Assembly (NCBI GenBank): GCA_946887295.1
Contig: CAMPKP010000052.1
Coordinates: 1-19,827, forward strand
Length of the DNA: 19,827 nt
Direction of reading: 5' to 3'
From: an uncultured Gemmatimonadota bacterium
GTDB lineage: Bacteria > Gemmatimonadota > Gemmatimonadetes > Gemmatimonadales > GWC2-71-9
The position numbers and the translations under genes are program-made. How positions within the stretch are numbered: position 1 is the stretch's first letter; every line of letters starts with the position of its first letter. Shown here one piece after another: positions 17,700 to 19,827 of the stretch. Under the pieces are notes generated by a model. The model was given only the letters and a program-made list of their open reading frames with translations, did no database searches and was not told the DNA's origin.

Positions 17700-18370
17700 A
17701 TGTCGTCCACCGAGCGCCGCGCGCTCCTGCTGCTGCTGTCACTCGGACTCGTCGGCCAGGGCGTGCGGTGGTGGGCTACCCGCCCGGGTGAGCCGCCGGG
17801 ACAGGTGGAGATTCTGGCCGCGCTCCCGCCCAGGTCCCCGCTGGCTCATCGCGACAGCGTGCTCGAGCTCGCCAGGCCGCTCGCTCCCGGCGAGCGGATC
17901 GATGCCGACCGTGCCACGGCCGGCGAGCTGGCACGCCTCCCGCGCGTGGGCCTGGCGCTGGCCAAGGCCATCGTGGCCGATCGTGAAGCCCGAGGCCCGT
18001 TCGGGGCCCCGGAGCAGCTCGACCGGGTGCCGGGAATCGGCCCCGGACTGCTGGCCGCCATCGGCCCGCACCTCACCTTCTCCGGGGGGCCGGTAGCGCC
18101 AAAATCCGGGCAGTTCGCACGGCCCGGCATGCCCCTGGTGGGGGGTCCCACCACACACCCTTCGCCGGCCCCCCCACCCCACCTAAACCTCAATTCTGCG
18201 TCGGTTTCCGAGCTCGACGCGCTTCCGGGGATCGGCCCGGCCCGTGCGGCGGCGATCTTGCAGGAGCGCGAGGCGCGGGGGGCGTTCACTTCGGTCGAGG
18301 AGCTGTCTCGCGTGCCGGGCCTGGGCCCTGCGGCCATCGCCCGGCTGCGCGATCGGGTGGTGGTGCGGTG

Positions 18371-18371
<1 letters not shown>
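17700..18371 (+). CDS. Membrane-anchored protein with two ComEA-type helix-hairpin-helix domains
   Basis: 223 residues from ATG 17700. A single hydrophobic segment (ALLLLLSLGLVGQGV, about 8-22) should act as membrane anchor or signal. Two ComEA-like units follow: about 87-150 (DADRATAGELARLPRVG, then LDRVPGIGPGLL) and about 162-220 (LNLNSASVSELDALPGIG, then LSRVPGLGPAAI). Each unit holds two hairpins of the LPGIG kind that bind the DNA backbone non-specifically. A Pro/Gly-rich linker of about 30 residues joins them. ComEA is the periplasmic DNA receptor of natural transformation and normally has one unit, so this duplicated form is unusual; the first unit is the more diverged. The stop overlaps the next start as TGATG, pairing it with the pilus ATPase. 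A general DNA-binding role at the membrane is the safe reading. Confidence 0.82.

Positions 18372-19827
<1,456 letters not shown>

Noticed and set aside
18136..18153. Perfect 7-bp hairpin (TGGTGGG, loop GGGT, CCCACCA) considered as a terminator
   Set aside because: It lies inside the linker of the two-HhH protein, has no following T run, and its arms encode an in-frame Pro/Gly stretch. It could be an attenuating structure, but nothing else supports that.

Overview
The window is GC-rich (about two thirds or more GC by eye), almost fully coding, and reads as a chromosomal segment of a Gram-negative, aerobic, didermic bacterium. Outer-membrane biogenesis genes (lptF, lptG), a heme A pathway for aa3-type oxidases, and a very large SprA-family outer-membrane protein in a high-GC genome together suggest Gemmatimonadota or a close relative. 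That placement is inference; no rRNA gene is present to confirm it.

Layout. (1) 1-2907, minus strand: a fused heme A synthase/heme O synthase (CtaA-CtaB), then an MsbA-type ABC exporter whose ATPase half lies off the left edge. (2) 2982-4343, plus strand: an APC-family amino acid permease, divergent from ctaAB. (3) 10514-4340, minus strand: lptF-lptG-nadB-nadA-nadC, a compact block in which three of the four junctions are 4-bp GTGA overlaps. It carries lipopolysaccharide-transport permeases followed by the complete aspartate-to-nicotinate-mononucleotide branch of NAD synthesis. The permease and nadC meet tail to tail on one CTAG palindrome that supplies both stop codons. (4) 10613-19827, plus strand: a 2018-residue SprA/Sov homologue; 4 bp later a lipoprotein of the M28 family with glutaminyl-cyclase hallmarks; then a membrane-anchored protein with two ComEA-type helix-hairpin-helix units; then a PilB/GspE ATPase cut by the right edge.

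How the parts relate. The most interesting unit is sprA plus the putative glutaminyl cyclase. SprA is the outer-membrane translocon of the type IX secretion system in Bacteroidota, where signal-peptidase substrates tend to begin with Gln and are converted to pyroglutamate. Here the predicted mature N terminus of SprA is Gln and a cyclase-like lipoprotein follows immediately. The ComEA-like protein plus PilB pair points to type IV pili and perhaps DNA uptake; PilB carries an intact-looking tandem MshEN motif, so c-di-GMP control is likely. A further signal spans the window: five start codons without a Shine-Dalgarno sequence are preceded at 5-7 nt by a TANNNT -10-like hexamer, as expected for leaderless transcripts.

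There is no stretch over 100 bp without a gene. I saw no tRNA, rRNA, CRISPR array, insertion sequence or riboswitch.
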